Source of the DNA: Melastoma dodecandrum
Taxonomy: Eukaryota; Streptophyta; Magnoliopsida; Myrtales; Melastomataceae
Direction of reading: 5' to 3'
Assembly (NCBI GenBank): GCA_029817715.1
Contig: JARUPY010000072.1
Location: 85,594 to 149,593, forward strand
Length of the DNA: 64,000 nt
Position numbers and translations under genes: made by a program. Positions 23,812-36,400 of the stretch are shown here, one piece after another. Under the pieces are notes generated by a model. That model searched no databases, had not been told where the DNA came from, and was given only the letters and a program-made list of their open reading frames with translations. Position 1 is the stretch's first letter. Each line of letters begins with the position of its first letter.

Positions 23812-24820
23812 TCATGGACCGCTGCCGAGTCCTTGAGCTTCTGACCCTCTCATGATTCTCAGTCTCTTGCAGGAAGCTATGAACATTCTGCAGTTGATTT
23901 TTACAAAGAGCATTAGGTCTAGAATGTTATCCTATCCCAGAATATTTCCGAGGTTGAAAGAGGATTTTAAGGGGGGGGATGGACTCACTCCCATGGGACG
24001 TCTCCGACGAGCATCCAGTCCCCGTCCTTGTCCTCATAGGTTGGCGAGTAATCGGATCCCTTGTACCCTTCCCTCTCCGAATACTGGCCTGCAAGACCAT
24101 AGCGTGAGACTAATTCAATCGGTTTGTGTGAAATCGGTCCCGATTTCGGGTAACCAAAGGTTCAGACCCTTTACCAATGGTGAGCTTGAACATGTTCTCC
24201 AAGGCAGTGAGGAGATCTCCGTAGCCATTGTAGACCTTCAGGTCGATCTTCCTCAGGTACGGAGCCCCATCAACGCTGACCTTCACGTAGATCCCCGCTG
24301 CATCCCCCTCCGCCTTCTTGGGCTGAAGGTTGTTCTTCCTGTGGGACGGGATTGGCGGCCACCCCACTATCTGCGCCCTGCGCCAGTTTCGAATTCCAGA
24401 ACAGGAAGATTTACCAAAGATCATCCCTCTTTGAGTCTTGAACCAAGAACAGTAGTATCCATCCCAGATCTAAAATCTGGATCCGACTTACGTGACAGAC
24501 ATGACATATGGCATCGATCCTAGTCCTTATTCTAGTCCTACTACTAGTTGAAGAAGGAGGAGGAGGAGGAGGACAAAAGGGAGGGAGGGCTCTTACTTCG
24601 GAGCCGGAGCGGATTCACGGTCATCCTGGGCCGCGTCGAGGGAGCTACAACTCCCCTTCGAGGATCCACACTCGTCGCTCGACTCCGGGGAAGGCAACGG
24701 CCTCTTGTTGCCGAGGATCCTCTTCCCGGGATCCTCCGCGGCGCTGGGCAAGCCGAGGCCGAGCCTGAGCTCGGTGTCCTCCATGTCCAAGAACCCTTTC
24801 TCCACGACTCCTTCCATCAT
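23812..24820 (-). CDS. Aux/IAA auxin-response repressor
   Basis: Short-lived nuclear repressor that binds ARF transcription factors and is degraded through TIR1/AFB when auxin is present. Exons 24597-24820, 24175-24377, 23989-24088 and 23812-23887 sum to 603 nt, 200 residues. Domain I carries the LxLxL repression motif in [10 protein letters not shown] (about residues 16-24). Domain II carries the degron VGWPPI (79-84), with Ile where Val is most common. Domain III runs from [19 protein letters not shown], and domain IV is split by the last intron between DVPWE and [12 protein letters not shown]. The PB1-type residues (the Lys of domain III, the acidic YEDKDGDWM stretch of domain IV) are present. 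Start chosen at the Met pair at 24820/24817; an upstream in-frame ATG at 24856 and a downstream one at 24784 are possible. Confidence 0.95.
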
Positions 24821-26368
24821 CAAACGGGAAGGAAACTGCAGCCCCACAACCGGCAACTGTGCTTATTCCCCGAACAAAAACTTCCTGACTAACAAGTCTT
24901 CCCACACGCGGAGAGGGGGGGAGAATGAAAGAGGAAAAAGGTGGGAACGCGGGCTTGAAATGTGGTGGGATTGAGGAAGAAACGGCTGGCTTTGGTTTTT
25001 GTAGGTCGGAGTCAATGGATGAGAGGAGAGGAGAGTGGGAAGGAGGGGTGGTTGGTCGGCTTCCAAAGTAACAGAGTTGAGGGTGGCTGTCGGCACTTTG
25101 AGGGGACAACCATCCGACAAACCCCTAGGCACACATGGACGTGTGTCTTGTTTCTTCCCCTCCCCCCCTCCGCATCCTCTAAATATTTGACCCCACGTCA
25201 TTACTATTATTATCAAACCCTCGTGTTTACTTAGCATATACCGAATCTTAAGCGTGCACATGAGTTATATATATTGTCGGTGCTTTTTCACATTTGTATG
25301 TTAATAAAAAAAAACTTACGAAATAAGGTATACAGTTGGAGTTATACGCGAAATGATTAAATATGATACGAAAAGGTGCAAATATGATAGTTAAAATGCA
25401 TTTCTCTTTCTTAATTCTTTTTTTCCTCTCTTGCATGAAATGCTTACACATTCCCTTTATATATAAGGAGGAGTAAGAAACCCAAAAAATTACGATGTGA
25501 ACTTAATGACATAGCCTTAATGATCCTATAGATTAATGATCATATTTATTACTTCTTTAATTCTTATTGATACCACATTAACATTTACTTCCAATGGTTT
25601 CAAAATTCCGAAAATAAGTTACATTTTCTGACTAAAGAACATAACTCATATACAATAGATCCAACAAACTACGAGTCTTTTTTTGGGCAGTCATAGGGTT
25701 GTAAAACCACGTGATTCCGTAGTTGGTATGGGATGTTTCCCCTTGTCTTCGTTGCTTTGACTCTGAATTTTCGCTCATCCTTTCTTTCCTTCCTTCTGTT
25801 GGTCAAAACATGACGATGTGCTTCATGACTTTTCCTCCCACACTTCCATCTACACGAATCAAAATTTTGCTAAATTATTTTATTATCTCAATCAATCAGT
25901 TTCCACGTGGATCGCCCTCTAAAACCATCCATCGATCAATGGCTACACAAATGCATCCCAAATCCAAAAAGAAAGGATAACAAAATCACTTCAAAGCTAA
26001 GAATCTTGTGTCGGAGGAAGTGTTATTATAAGCCGGTCGCCAGCTAATACACATTGTTTCCGCAAAAGTTTCGTGGACGAGACGCCGGAGATAAAAATCC
26101 CGCCGATGTCCGAAGGTACATTTGCATGTGGGAAGAGGGAGTAAAGTCGCACACCGGAATAGTGATGCTCATTGTTCAACCTCCGGATCAATGTGTCGAA
26201 CTATATATATAAACCAAAGTGTTTGTAGATTAATTATTGCATTACTTAAAACTCCCAATTGTACAAAACACCCAAGAAAAATATAAAGACAACTAAGAAA
26301 TAAATAGGAAGGTCTGTGCAGCTTTGTACAATTGTTGTTGGAGCAAATAAATAGTGATGTTCCGAGGA

Positions 26369-26420
26369 CACCAAAGTGACATAAGGTAGGTGGTCACCAA
26401 AGTGGCATAAGGTGGGTAGT
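26369..26420. repeat. 26-bp tandem duplication
   Basis: Two adjacent 26-bp units, 26369-26394 and 26395-26420, each beginning CACCAAAGTG and differing at three or so positions. Non-coding. Confidence 0.75.
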
Positions 26421-27446
26421 GGGTTCGGAACCTTGTCATGCACACTCCACTTGGATTTACGGTTGGTTTCTTGAGTCATGGCTAATAAAGTCCAAGAACC
26501 GCCAACCTGTTCGGCCTTTGGGACTCAACTGAAATTAAACCGACGGGACCCGCGAGCCTCGTGAAAGAGCTCGTAAAAAGTAAGTATGCCACGAACCCGT
26601 TGATATAAAAAATATAAATACAAATACAAGAGATGCACGTGGAAATAATCAAATGTTATATAATGTTAGAGACTCACATGCAAATTGTTGTGCTATTGGC
26701 CAATTTGATATCAGAGATTTTTCTGGTAAGCACAGATCAGACAGGATCAAATTTCCCGTTAAACTTTTCCTTTTCAAATAAAATATATCCAGAGATCTTG
26801 TATACCGAGCTTCAACAACACTTAACAAAAGGCAAAAGCCTTTCAGAAAAAGGTGAGTTTGTTTTGGTAATTTAATGGAGATCGTTCCTTTTTCTTGTCT
26901 TTCAAGAGTTATGAGAATATTAAAAGTTAAATGGAGGATAACGTGATCGGAACTCCGAGTTATGAGTTATAGATACGTTCTTTAAGTAATCTGTGTGGAC
27001 TGCCCCGACTTGATCTCGACGCGAAGTGCTAAGCTATGTGTTTCGGTGTCTACATGGAGGAGCTCCGGAAATGTGGTCATCTATGAAGGTCTCCGTTGAG
27101 AGTTTAATTGAATCATTGAAATAGAACCCTTGGCCCCGCTTTATTTAAGTGGGATGGAAATTAATGGAATGATCTGTGATGTGATTAGGATTATAACATC
27201 CTTATCATCGTCTTAAGTTTCAAGGATTTTCTCAATACAAATGCGCGACGACCGCCTTCTCGGTCCCCCCGAACCACTAAAAAACGTGAGGTTGTAAAGG
27301 ATGAGACTTGTCCGATTGCCTCGCCACTCTTTAAGTTTATGTTTCCATTCATCTCATAATTAACTGGTATTTACTTGCAATGTGACGACATCACGGGGCA
27401 TGGGATGAAGCAGATGCGGAGTTACGGATTTCTCGGGGCTCGAGAA

Positions 27447-27800
27447 TGTTAGAAATAACAACACCTCTCTTATGGGCTCAGAAAGTTCCTAAGATTATCC
27501 TAGAAGGCTCCTAAGATTAGTGTAGAAGGTTCTTAAGATTAGTCTAGAAGGTTGTAGGATTAGTCTAGATAGGGAAGTTCTAGAAAGGTGGTGAATGAAT
27601 TCATCTTAGACCCTCCCTATAAATAGCGGTCATTGGTTCATTTGTAACTCATCTACAACGAATAGAATTCTTCCTTCTCAAATTATTCCTCTTCTCATTT
27701 ACAACTTTCCTTAGTTTTAGGTTATGGTTTAGTTAAAGAGATAGAGTTACGCAACCAATTAAGTTAGTATTCTGAGGGTTGCGACTCAACAGAGAATGGG
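27447..27800 (+). mobile_element. Possible solo LTR or LTR remnant
   Basis: The stretch starts TGTTAGAAATAACAACACC, contains a tandem-repeat block, then a TATA-like box (CTATAAATAG, 27600-27609) followed by an R/U5-like T- and C-rich tract. This is the usual layout of a plant LTR. No second LTR, primer site or coding domain was found, and no target duplication was established, so this is tentative. Confidence 0.3.
27485..27572. repeat. 22-bp tandem repeat, four units
   Basis: Units at 27485-27506, 27507-27528, 27529-27550 and 27551-27572 follow the pattern GTTCTTAAGATTAGTCTAGAAG with a few substitutions each. The block lies just upstream of a TATA-like box, so it could be an enhancer-type LTR repeat. 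Confidence 0.8.
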
Positions 27801-30793
27801 CCACGGCTGCCAGATGCTTGTCCGGGCTAATGACATCAGGGGATTTGTTCTACTAAACTTGTGGTTCAGCTGTCTGATAAATCATTGAGCTCTTGATATG
27901 ATACATTCGTGCTTCCGAGATCACACGATTAGGACAATCGCCTTTCGTGATGTTAAATGTGCGTAAATTACGAGGGTGAAAAGAGAAGGAAGGATTGCAT
28001 TAACTCCAAGGCTACTCCGATCCGTGAAGTCCCAAGATAACTTTGCATTGCGTATTGGTTCTTGCTACTTTTCCTGAGATTTGTAACATCCTTTCGAAAA
28101 ATTCTAACAGCCTTGTGCTTTATTGACCGACGAGTTCATCAAATGACTCCAGATTGCCACAAAAGTTACGCCCGATTAAGATACACCGGAGGTGCAAAAG
28201 TGTTTAATTTGGTCATATCGAAGAAGGGTTATTGTCCATTGACGCAATTAGCTCTCGAAGAGCATGTTGCCCTCCCAAGTTCGGTCCAAAAACAAAACCA
28301 AATGAAGGAAAAGAATCAAGAGGTCATATTACGAGGGCTACGACTTGGCCAATGGACTCACATCATTCAACTCAGGCATCGCCATCTGATATTAAATGAC
28401 ACCGACTCACACCATCCCGGCATCGTCTCAAGTTAGTTTCCTTTTCTTATCAACTGAGGCGAGGTCTTGGCATGACCGTTTTAGAAGGAGGATAAAGGCG
28501 ATATCTTCTCTTGCGGAGGAAGGAATATACTCACACAACGAAACTCCAAGAGCACTCGCATCTCCGTTTTCGCAAACCAATGCCGGACGGACTAGGGTTT
28601 TACTCCATCAGCTTTAGGGCAAAAAGGATAAGGGAAAAAACGAGTCGATGATGCGAAGCATCATGAGATATCACTTCACTTAAAGAAAACAAATAACCAA
28701 GGCATTTCGTCTGTATAGTCAGTCAGTCTGAAACTCTTTTTTAACTGATAATAGAAACATCCATCATTAGACTCGTCTATGAAGCCAAGAAAACAAGCCC
28801 ACGAGGGAATGAATGGTTGGGGGCCCTTTGGAATTATTGGGACGTCATGTGGCTAATTGCTTTACCCCTAACTCCACCCTTTTTCCCTTATTATATCCCC
28901 GAGCCACCACATACTTCCCCGTAGAAAATAAATTATAAAACAAAAACATGCCTTGAGACGAGTCTTGCTCGCGTTGATCGTGAAAATGTTTCGCATTTTA
29001 AGATACAAACTTTCAAAATCCGAGCTCGTCTGAGCAAAATCCAGATTAAAAAGTGAGTTCGGTTAAAAACTTTTAAATGATCTAAATTCGGCTTTTAAAA
29101 AGTCGAGTATGAGCATCCGTGTTTTATTAAGAGAAAACTCAGGGTTTATAAAAGTTGACTTCCTTAAGCAGCTAACTCGACTTTTATAAAACCGATTCGA
29201 GATATTATTTCGAGAATTTCGAAAGATAAACACCCTTCGCTGCGAAATACTTTCATCTTAAACTTCTTTCCGGATTTATATATATATATATATTTATATG
29301 AAATGCGAGTCGCATTCGTACGGGGCGGTGCTAAATAAGGCGAGTGATATGGTAGGGAAATTGTATTGAATAATCATTTTTTTAAGAAAAAAAAAAGAGA
29401 ATAATATTCATCGTTCACGACTAAGCCCTCTACCTACGTATTAATCATATCCTTAATATTCGTTAAATACTTTTCGATTTTAGCGAATTTTTTATTTTAG
29501 GTTAGATATAAAAACCCATAAAGTCAAACTTACATATCCTCTCTTTTTTAAAATTACTAGAAACCTTATAAGCCTTTACAATATCCTGCGCCGGTTAAAA
29601 AAAAAAAGCTTTAATGTGTTAATATTTTTTTTAGAAAATCTTTTAATTTATTGGCAATCTTACGGTGGCGATGACGAATTTATTTAAGATGTCAACGCTG
29701 ATTAAAATAAAAGCAATTGGGTTGTAACACTTGGATTTTAGATATTATTATCCAATCCAATTGTCAACTCACAACGAGAGCCGTGCTTTTTGGAATAATT
29801 TTAATCAGCAAGAATTTATTTACTTATTTTTGTAAATAAAAAAATTGGTAATGTTTCTGACTTCTGTTTTATTTTTTAATGAATTTGGCGTAATGTGATG
29901 TTAGCAAAGGAAGTGTTCTGCATCTGTTGGTGCCTGATAATTGAATCAATCAATCAATTTTGATAAGCGCACACAGACAACTCATCAGACTCTAGGGATA
30001 AAAAAATCGAATAATTTGAGTTTTGGAAGGTCGTCGTCATGTTTACTGTCATCAAACACACCTTCAACTCAAATGAATTGTACTAGCTCGCTATTAGCTT
30101 TCTTCCAAAGCAACGCAAAAATGTTTCGCAATAACTTTCAAAATTCCTCGAAAAGGCGGGCGTTAGAAACATCGGCTTCGATTTATAAAAAAATTCGGTA
30201 TTTTTAATCTCGATTTTAAGGTGTTATTTGATAAATTTTAAAACATTTTTTTTCGAAAATTACGCTTAATTTGTAACTTGAACTCTTAGTTTCAAAATAA
30301 TGCTATGCAACAACTAACGACGCCAACTATCCTAAAAATTCAAACTTGAAGGCGAAAGTTGTCGTCAGATGGCTTAATTTTAGTTAACTATTATAAAGAT
30401 ACCTAATCTCGATCATTTTATTATTATTTATTTTCCATCACAGTCGAAGAGTGTATGATCTAAAAATTTATCCCATTAAAACCTCCTAATTTAAAGAATA
30501 CCAAACTTCTTTCTTTTTTGTCCTCAATTTATGTGGTGTGATGAAAAAGATAAAAAATAAATAAATGTTAGCTATATCTAAAAGAGCATACAAAAATTTC
30601 CTATTATAAGTACTTTAGAATATCCAATAAGTTATATGTAAATGATTTTGGTGTCTAAGTAGTTTTGTTTGTGAGGGGAGTTGACTTGGCAATCAGAAAA
30701 TTCCCGCCCCCTTATTGATTTGATTATCTTTCTCTTCTACAAAACCTCCGCTCCTGTTTTTAGTTGCGGTGTGATGCATTAAAGACAACCACT

Positions 30794-33610
30794 ATGGCGT
30801 GGGACGCGAGCGCCGTTGTTCCTGCCTACCCCTCTGCCGCCGCCGCCGAGGCCGCCGCTTCCCTGAAGAAGAAGGGCGCCTCCGCTCGCAGCTGGATACT
30901 CGTCGACTCCTCCGGCCAAGGTACTGTCCTCGATGTCGACAAATATGACATCATGCACCGCGTGCAGGTCCATGCCCGCGACCTCCGCATCCTTGACCCC
31001 ATCCTTTCTTACCCCTCCACCATCCTCGGCAGGGAGCGTGCCATCGTTCTCAACCTCGAGGTGAGGCTGGCTAGTTTTCATGGTTTTTGTCTTGTTTGTG
31101 GTTGGGTTACGTGTTGGCGTTGTTGGAATTGGAATAGCAAGGCATCTTCTTGTTGCTCTTTTCAACTGCGTGTTTGTAAAAGTAAAATATAAAGTATGTC
31201 ACATATTCATCTATTTGGAGCTGTTTTTAGACATTTAGCATCAGTCGCTGCTGTATAACAACAGTAATATCGGAATCAAAGGTTGGGAGTACAAGCTCCT
31301 CGGACGCAAAAAAAAAAAAAAATGAAAGAATTAAAAATGAAAAAGAGACAAAAAAATCCAACCCCTAAACAAGAATGTATTCTTCGCGCTGAAATTCGAT
31401 AGAATTAATCTGGGTTTATGTTGTTTTTGTTTTGCAGCATATCAAGGCGATCATTATGGCTGATGAGGTAAGTAATTTGTATCATCTTCGTTTCGCTGTT
31501 TATCGCTTTCGTTGTTGTTCATCATGTCGATACCAAACAGCAGGGGGGTGGTGTCTTTTCTCTACGAGGTTGAAATGATATTGTAGTTTTGGGGGCCTCT
31601 AAAGATTTGTTTCTCTTGGATGTTAGTTTAGTCTTCTCCTTTTACCCCATTCCTAATTTGAGGTTGTGATTTTGGAAGACAATTTTTTTTTTAATTCAAT
31701 AATCCAAAGACCAGGCAGTGCCATGTTATCTATATGGCATTACCTTTCTCTGTATTTCATGTTTCTTTTTGTTTTAAGTTTGCTGTCGGTTTCCAGGTAT
31801 TGCTTCAAGATCCGCTAGACGACGACATTGTGCCGGTTGTTGAGGAACTCCAAAGAAGGTTGCCTCCTACTAGTGGTGCCGGTCAAGGCGAAGAGGAGCA
31901 CCATGCGGGACATGAGGATGATGCCGGTGAAGATAATGGTACGGTGTGCTTGTTGTTAGTTAGACTAGAGTATGCAGAAAAAAAAACAAGGTTTTGTTTC
32001 ATGGTTCCTTTGTTCACTGAGCTTAATCTTCTGTCCATTCAATGGGGTGACTGTTGATGTGGAATTATTGTAATCTGATGCAGAGTCGCCTTTCGAGTTT
32101 CGTGCGTTGGAGGTTGTTTTGGAATCTATCTGTAGCTTCCTTGCTGCGCGTACTACTGAACTAGAGGCTGCTGCCTACCCTGCTTTGGATGAACTAACTT
32201 CAAAAGTGAGTTTGTTTTCCCACCATAAGCAGAGACATTGCTATTTGGTTCTTTTTCTCTGTTGTCAAGTCCTTAATTCGTTTTGCTGGGCCCGTATTAA
32301 CATGCCGAGTATTGAAAGCTGCAGATTGCTCCACTGTTTGCGAGTAACTTATACATTTGCATCCTTTGTTGTTAAATAGGTCAGCAGCAGTAATCTGGAC
32401 AGGGTTAGTAAGCTAAAGACTGCTATGACGAGGCTGACTGCTCGTGTCCAGAAGGTGATGTTTGTTCTGCTTAGTTTCTTCTCCTTAATTTAGTCGACAG
32501 TTAGGGGCTTATGCCCAAAGTGTGTGGGTGAATTCATGGTTCGGGTCTGGAAGCATAATATCCCGAGCAATTCTAACTTGATTTATATGTTTAGGTAAGG
32601 GATGAGCTTGAACAGCTGCTAGCTGACGACGATGACATGGCAGATTTGTATCTTTCCAGAAAGCTTGCTGGTGCTTCTTCCCCAGTAAGTGGGTCGGGTG
32701 CTCATAACTGGTTTCCCGCTTCCTCTACGATCGGCTCGAAGATATCTCGGGTCAGTAAGGTAGGCGTGGCAACAGCGCAAGGCGATGAAAATGATGTCGA
32801 GGTGGTGGAAATGTTGCTTGAGGTTAGAATCGATGCTACCTAGTGCTGTCATTTTTATGTGATGATCCTTCCATTGTTTTTTGTTTTTCTGAAAGAGAAT
32901 GATGAATGATGATACCATTCAGGCTTACTTCATGCAAATCGATGGCACGATGAACAAATTAACCACTGTAAGTCAAGTCATCTGGGAATAATTTGTGTCC
33001 GACGATTCTGCATCCACATGTAATTCATGATGGTTGGAGATGTGAATATTTTGTTTTGCAGCTCCGTGGATACATTGACGATACGGAGGATTACATAAAT
33101 CTCCAGGTAAACTAGTCTACGTCTCGTGGTCAAGGGCGTTTTCTAATCTTGGGATGTCCTGATCTTCTGTTGTAAATTTTCGCAGCTGGACAAGCATCGA
33201 AACCAGTTGATTCAGGTTCTCATTTTGTACCCCTCGTCGAGACTTCCTTCCGATATCGCACAGGTCACCCTTTTCTGAAACTTCGCTGCACATTTTGTTC
33301 TCTCATTCGCAGCTGGAGCTTTTCCTTACAGCCGCGACTATCTCCCTGGCCATCTATTCTTTGGTCGGCGGATATTTCGGCATGAACATACCTTTCACGT
33401 GGAACGATGGATACGTGTTCAAATGGGTATTTTTAACATTCTCTCTTTCGACAACTATTCCTGCCGCCGCCAACCTCCCTTATGGATTCCAGCTGATATT
33501 TCTGGGTGTTGTACCTGAATCTGCAGGTGGCCATCGTCACGGGGGCTTTATGTGCAGTGGTATTCTTGTTCATCTTAGCGTACGCGCGCCACAAGGGTCT
33601 GATTGGATAG
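30794..33610 (+). CDS. MRS2/MGT-type magnesium transporter
   Basis: CorA-family Mg2+ channel. Exons 30794-31060, 31438-31467, 31797-31938, 32084-32205, 32380-32454, 32595-32822, 32923-32967, 33062-33106, 33186-33215, 33313-33426 and 33527-33610 sum to 1182 nt, 393 residues, every junction in phase. Signature blocks: [43 protein letters not shown], the coiled-coil region around [20 protein letters not shown], and two C-terminal membrane segments (about 330-348 and 367-387). The selectivity motif GMN is at 351-353 (YFGMNIP). Exon count, length and sequence best fit the MRS2-2/MGT9-like group. An in-frame ATG 30 nt upstream exists; 30794 was chosen because family members start close to this point. 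Confidence 0.95.
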
Positions 33611-33884
33611 TGATGGTCGGTGGCATATGCTGCCTGGACCAAATCGATGTGGGCAAAAGATATTTGAAGTGTTTCCCTCTTTTGCTACAAATACCGAATA
33701 AAGAAGAGAAGTAGGTGGAAGTGGGGGGGGATTCACTTGTGTGTGTATGTGAAGAAAGCATGTCGGTAATGCTTTTTGTAATGAACTTTGGGAACTGAAC
33801 TGCAAGTCTCTCGGCTCCTATATGCAGCCTATATGCGAAGGCCACAGTCAACCACCAGCTTGCTTAGCGACAAAATTGGGTCGA

Positions 33885-34027
33885 GACTAAAATTCCGTGT
33901 CCGATACTTAAAAAGGCGCGCGTATGTTTAAATAAATCGTCGATATATCTGAATAATTACGAATTGCGACGGTTTTCTGCGATCACATGTCCGAAATTAC
34001 GGGACTCCCGAACACGAAATTTTAGTC
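33885..34027. mobile_element. Small inverted-repeat element (MITE-like)
   Basis: The ends GACTAAAATTCCGTGTCCG (33885-33903) and its inverted partner at 34009-34027 match at 17 of 19 positions, enclosing a 143-bp AT-rich body without coding potential. It lies about 275 bp past the stop of the Mg transporter gene. A target duplication was not resolved. Confidence 0.5.
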
Positions 34028-35998
34028 GTTACCGGCTAAATTGAGGTCCTGGGATGACGATAATAAAATAAAACCAGACACAACTTTTAATATAAGAAAA
34101 AGAAAAAGAATGAGTCAAGGAGGTCGCGCATATGAAATCTCAACATGTTGTAAATTGATCTTTGGGCCACGAGACTAATGCCCACTTAGTTGGTTTGGGG
34201 TAGAAGTCGTTTTATTAAAAGAACTCAATCAAAGGTCGTCGAATAGACGGAAAGGTCGACGAGTGCTCAAAAGGTCGATCGTTTTTTTGAAAACAATGAT
34301 CTTGAGGACGACGGATCGCAGATTAGAAAGCAAGGCTTCCTTTTGTCGGAGCGACGGTAAAGTAGTCGGGGTCCAATTTCAACACGCACGCAACAGTTGA
34401 AAGCGGTTTTATTCAATTTCCACGTATGTTTTTTAGTTATCGTCTTAAGTTTAGTATAAATAGTGCTAGTTAGTATAGGAATAAGGACACAAACAATCAT
34501 TTCTAAACTCAAAGATGGGCATTTGGTTGTTGCTTTTGTACTTTGCACTCTATAGAAGTAAGTGTGTTATTCTTCTTCATTGTTCGTGCTTTCTTCTAAA
34601 TTTATTGGCAACCACAATTCACAAACCTACATCCATTCGTGTCATAATCGTGACTTGTTAATCTAACTTTATACGGAACACGTGTAGTTTTCTTTAATTC
34701 TCTAAAGGCCATTAAGATTTATAATTTTAGATGACTATAGGACTTTGTGGTTTTCTTACGAAGAGGCAATTTTCAATTTATGTGAAAGATAATCGAGAAA
34801 GTGTTTATAAATATAGGGTATTTTTTATAGACACAATTTGTTTGATGCGCCGATGACATAAAATTTAATAAACTTTGAGTTGATATCAAAATGACTAATA
34901 AAAGTTCTTCTCAGCTAATATTGAGATTACTTTACTCATTATAAAGTCGACTCGACTTAGTCAGGTTGATGAAGTGATTGCTTACTTTAGCAAACTTTGT
35001 TCGTGTATCAGATGTGGCATGCATGGTGCGTATGACATTTAATATATTTCGAAATATTGCTCTTCCTAAGGCATATGCTTGAAGTTTGAAAGACATACTC
35101 AGTGAATGGATAAATTCTGAAGTCAAATTGTTGTTTGATATAAGATTGTAATGAACCATTGTTTGATCTGCTGGTCTGAGTTGACATATATATAAGATAG
35201 CCGAATGTATTTGTGTCGTAAGCGTTCGACTACTAAAGTGGGTTGTTTGTAGTGACGGACATGTGCATCCGGATGATTTAGACGACTTATGGTGTAGGGT
35301 CGTGATGGAAGTCTCGTCACACCATATAACAAAAGTACTAAGTCACCTCTCCAAAATATTACTAAACACGTTTTATTAGTCGTCGACAAGTTAGAGAGAA
35401 GAAGACGCAGAATACCGTCATAGTAGAATTATTATGGTAATAAAAAGATATAGACCTAATAACAAGAGGTTTATCGACGAATGTTAAAGTCGGATACTTT
35501 TGATTTTCATAATTTCTCGTGTTCAAAAATCGATTAGAGTAATTGTAACTCGAATTAATTTGTCTTACAAAACGATGTCAACGAGAGATTGGTAAAGCAG
35601 TCGATGCCGAAGGAGACGAAGACGGCGATGGATGGGACATGTACCCTCTTGTCCGAATGAATTTTTTAATTATTGATATGTTCGATGTAGTTTAGTGGCA
35701 GCGGTAAATTTAAACGTTTTTTTCATGACCTTTTCTTGTTTTGTCTTTTTGAAGTTTAGTTTTTACATGTTCGATTTGCTTACTCGAAATCCCCAACGTG
35801 ATTACACGGTTAGATTGGGGGTTCTTTCCCGTGTAACAATCGATCATTCGCTATGCGATCCGACGATGTTTTCGACGATATCGCATAGTTTGGGACAAAA
35901 GGAACAGCTGTGGATGCATCGTGTTTGCCTTCGAGAAAGATGATATTATCGACATAAGATGTCGTCGTTCGTCTTCTTCTCCTTCGACATTCTTGGAC
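34028..35998. other. Gene-free stretch upstream of the split inhibitor gene
   Basis: No gene recognised. It contains a TATA-like box with an LTR-leader-like tract (around 34453-34620) that could be an old LTR piece. Two small hairpins lie at 35801-35840 (GATTACACGG/CCGTGTAACAATC) and 35853-35888 (CTATGCGAT/ATCGCATAG), in the distal upstream region of the inhibitor gene. Confidence 0.5.
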
Positions 35999-36005
35999 TA
36001 TAAAA
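35999..36005 (+). promoter_or_regulatory. TATA box of the protease inhibitor gene
   Basis: TATAAAA at 35999-36005 lies 81 bp upstream of the inhibitor ATG (36086), a normal plant spacing, and is followed by a C-rich leader. It suggests the promoter remained in place when the coding exon was split. Confidence 0.65.
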
Positions 36006-36092
36006 AACCCTCCTCCCCCACCCCTCCCAGGGGCCCTTATTGTGATCTACGGTTACCAAACGGCTGAGTAGAGAAGACGAGAGATATGACGG

Positions 36093-36097
36093 CCCAG
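36093..36097. other. Target-site duplication, left copy
   Basis: CCCAG immediately before the left LTR; the same 5 bp follow the right LTR at 40736-40740. It lies within codons 3-4 of the inhibitor gene. Confidence 0.9.
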
Positions 36098-36393
36098 TGT
36101 AACAAAAAACGAAGCACCGAGAATCACTCGATGATCGAACCGTGAAGAAGAAATTTTTTTAAAAGAAAGAAAAAAACTTGGATTGATGCAACTTAAGTCC
36201 AAAAAAAAGGTTACAACTATTTATAAAACTAAAGACATTATAGGAAAAGTAAACATAATAAAAGGAGACTTTTAAGTTCCCGAAACATTGTCTCTCTTGA
36301 TAATTGAAGAGTCTTCTTAGAAAACTAAGCATCGCCACCGTTTCAATGAACCAATGAGACTCTTTGAAAATCACATCACTTTAATTTACAACA
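36098..36393 (-). repeat. 3' LTR of the copia element
   Basis: 296 bp, beginning TGTAACA and ending TACAACA on the plus strand (TG..CA ends). It matches 40436-40735 at all but eight positions plus a few single-base length differences in A-runs. The polypurine tract abuts its right edge. Confidence 0.95.
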
Positions 36394-36400
36394 CTCCCCC

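Larger units (their letters stand above)
24821..30793. other. Gene-poor AT-rich stretch
   Basis: Nearly 6 kb without a recognisable gene. The first few hundred bases (to about 25250) are the GC-mixed promoter and leader region of the Aux/IAA gene, with a possible TATA-like CTAAATATTTGA at 25179-25190. The remainder is AT-rich, with scattered short open frames that show no family motif (for example 28062-28436). It contains the tandem repeats and LTR-like piece listed separately and a short TA microsatellite at about 29276-29297. Confidence 0.6.

Noticed and set aside
23852..24523. 223-codon plus-strand frame over the Aux/IAA gene
   Set aside because: Shadow of the minus-strand Aux/IAA exons and introns; no family resemblance.
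24645..25109. 154-codon minus-strand frame overlapping Aux/IAA exon 1 and its leader
   Set aside because: It reads a different frame from the LxLxL-bearing exon; composition is that of a Pro/Ser-rich 5' leader.
28062..28436. 124-codon plus-strand frame in the gene-poor region
   Set aside because: No recognisable motif, no splice partners, codon composition like the surrounding non-coding DNA.
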